Of a stretch of DNA of 64,000 nucleotides, positions 62,899 to 64,000 are shown piece by piece. The stretch spans positions 124,001 through 188,000 of the forward strand of contig JADJDQ010000021.1 in assembly GCA_016702605.1 (NCBI GenBank), given 5' to 3'. The notes below the pieces were generated by a model. It did no database searches and was not told the origin of the DNA. It worked only from the letters and a program-made list of their open reading frames with translations. Every line of letters begins with the position of its first letter. The first letter of the stretch is position 1. The translations under genes and the position numbers were made by a program. Origin of the DNA: Candidatus Intricatilinea gracilis. GTDB lineage: Bacteria; Pseudomonadota; Gammaproteobacteria; Burkholderiales; Burkholderiaceae_C.

Positions 62899-64000
62899 AT
62901 GACCATGGCACTGATCGTCCACAAATATGGCGGCACGTCGATGGGCTCGACCGAGCGCATCCGCAATGTCGCCAAACGCGTCGCCAAATGGGCTCGCGCC
63001 GGCCACCAGATGGTGGTTGTTCCGTCGGCCATGAGCGGCGAGACCAATCGCCTGCTCGGCCTGGCCAAGGATCTCGCCCCCGCGACCCAGACGCCGGCCA
63101 GCCTGCGCGAACTCGACGCCATTGCCTGCACGGGCGAGCAGGTGTCGGTCGGTCTGCTGGCGCTGGCGCTGCAGTCCGAGGGTATGGAAGCCGTGAGTTA
63201 TTCGGGCTGGCAGGTGCCGGTCAAGACCAACAGCGCCTACACCAAGGCTCGTATCGAAAGCATCGACGACGCCCGCGTGCGCGCCGATCTGGCGGCGGGC
63301 AAGGTGGTGGTGATCACGGGCTTTCAGGGTGTGGACGGTGACAACAACATCACCACACTCGGTCGTGGTGGGTCGGATACCTCGGCCGTGGCCGTGGCCG
63401 CAGCCATGAAGGCCGCCGAGTGCCTGATCTACACGGACGTGGACGGCGTCTACACCACCGACCCGCGCATCGTGCCCGAGGCCAAGCGTCTGTCGACCAT
63501 CAGCTTCGAAGAGATGCTCGAGATGGCCAGCCTGGGCTCCAAGGTGCTGCAGATCCGCTCGGTCGAATTCGCCGGCAAGTACCGCGTGCCATTGCGTGTG
63601 TTGTCGAGTTTCACCAACTGGGACATCCCCATCGAGGACGAGGCCAAGTCCGGCACCCTGATCACCTTCGAGGAAGACGAAAAGATGGAACGAGCACTTG
63701 TTTCCGGCATCGCGTTCAATCGCGACGAAGCCAAGATCACCGTGGTTGGTGTGCCCGACAAGCCGGGCATCGCGTACCAGATCCTGGGCCCCGTGGCCGA
63801 CGCCAACATCGATGTCGACGTGATCCTGCAGAACGTCTCGCATGCAGGCAGGACCGACTTCTCGTTCACCGTGAATCGCAACGACTACACCCGCACCGTC
63901 GAACTCCTGAAGACCAAGGTCGTGCCGGCGCTGGGTGCTGCGGACGTTGTGGGTGACACACGCATCTGCAAGGTGTCGATCGTTGGCATCGGCATGCGTT
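62899..64000 (+). CDS. lysC: Aspartokinase, N-terminal part (runs off window)
   Basis: The first 367 residues of an aspartate kinase of about 420. It phosphorylates aspartate, feeding lysine, threonine and methionine synthesis. The nucleotide site begins IVHKYGGTSMGS; later blocks are TTLGRGGSDTSAVAVAAAMK and YTDVDGVYTTDPRIV. The first ACT domain starts near residue 265 (ISGIAFNRDEAKITVVGVPD region), and the second is cut by the window edge. ACT domains bind lysine or threonine as feedback inhibitors. ATG 62899 or 62905 could be the start; neither has a strong ribosome site. Confidence 0.94.
   Translation, partial: MTMALIVHKYGGTSMGSTERIRNVAKRVAKWARAGHQMVVVPSAMSGETNRLLGLAKDLAPATQTPASLRELDAIACTGEQVSVGLLALALQSEGMEAVSYSGWQVPVKTNSAYTKARIESIDDARVRADLAAGKVVVITGFQGVDGDNNITTLGRGGSDTSAVAVAAAMKAAECLIYTDVDGVYTTDPRIVPEAKRLSTISFEEMLEMASLGSKVLQIRSVEFAGKYRVPLRVLSSFTNWDIPIEDEAKSGTLITFEEDEKMERALVSGIAFNRDEAKITVVGVPDKPGIAYQILGPVADANIDVDVILQNVSHAGRTDFSFTVNRNDYTRTVELLKTKVVPALGAADVVGDTRICKVSIVGIGMR

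Overview
The window is GC-rich chromosomal DNA, densely coded on both strands. Gene content and order point to a betaproteobacterium of the Burkholderiales, probably the Sphaerotilus/Leptothrix/Rubrivivax group. The clue is the cysS - HhH glycosylase - accA - tilS - lysC run, with an L,D-transpeptidase, two cyclophilins and lpxH divergent from cysS. This placement is inference from family resemblance and synteny, not from a search. No phage, insertion sequence, CRISPR array or rRNA was seen. There is one tRNA gene, tRNA-Thr(CGT).

Layout. 1-7.1 kb: a C-terminal gene fragment, a hotdog thioesterase, an ATM1-type ABC exporter overlapping a HypT-like LysR regulator, and a complete glutamate/aspartate uptake operon (gltIJKL). 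7.1-13.7 kb: an outer-membrane barrel, pyrC, htpX, gshA, a TPR lipoprotein that appears frameshifted, and an HU-type protein with a basic tail. 13.9-16.6 kb: tRNA-Thr with a clear promoter and terminator, an alpha/beta hydrolase, a conserved hypothetical protein and rsgA. 17-22.3 kb: a TetR regulator followed by an adaptor and an HAE-type RND pump. 22.4-29.8 kb: a heavy-metal operon (CzcI-, CzcC-, CzcB- and CzcA-like) with two extra related His-rich periplasmic proteins. 30-35.5 kb: a spermidine/putrescine-type ABC operon on the minus strand, divergent from a hydantoin/Asp-Glu racemase, with a good sigma-54 promoter match in front of the ABC operon.

35.6-48.3 kb looks like one carbohydrate locus: a LacI regulator, a TonB-dependent receptor behind a palindromic operator, a private ExbB-ExbD-ExbD-TonB energiser, a sugar ABC importer and a GH13 sucrose phosphorylase. 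A plausible reading is receptor across the outer membrane, ABC importer across the inner membrane, and phosphorolysis in the cytoplasm.

48.4-52.8 kb is the most unusual stretch: a single protein fusing an MNIO (DUF692, BufB/MbnB-type) peptide-modifying oxidase to its usual partner DUF2063 (BufC-type), with no recognisable precursor gene beside it. A 31-codon reading frame overlaps its stop codon and ends in cysteine. A soluble Cache-domain protein and a chemoreceptor follow. 52.8-64 kb is housekeeping: mtfA, lpxH, ppiB, ppiA, a two-part L,D-transpeptidase, cysS, a DNA glycosylase, accA, tilS and the start of lysC, which runs off the window.
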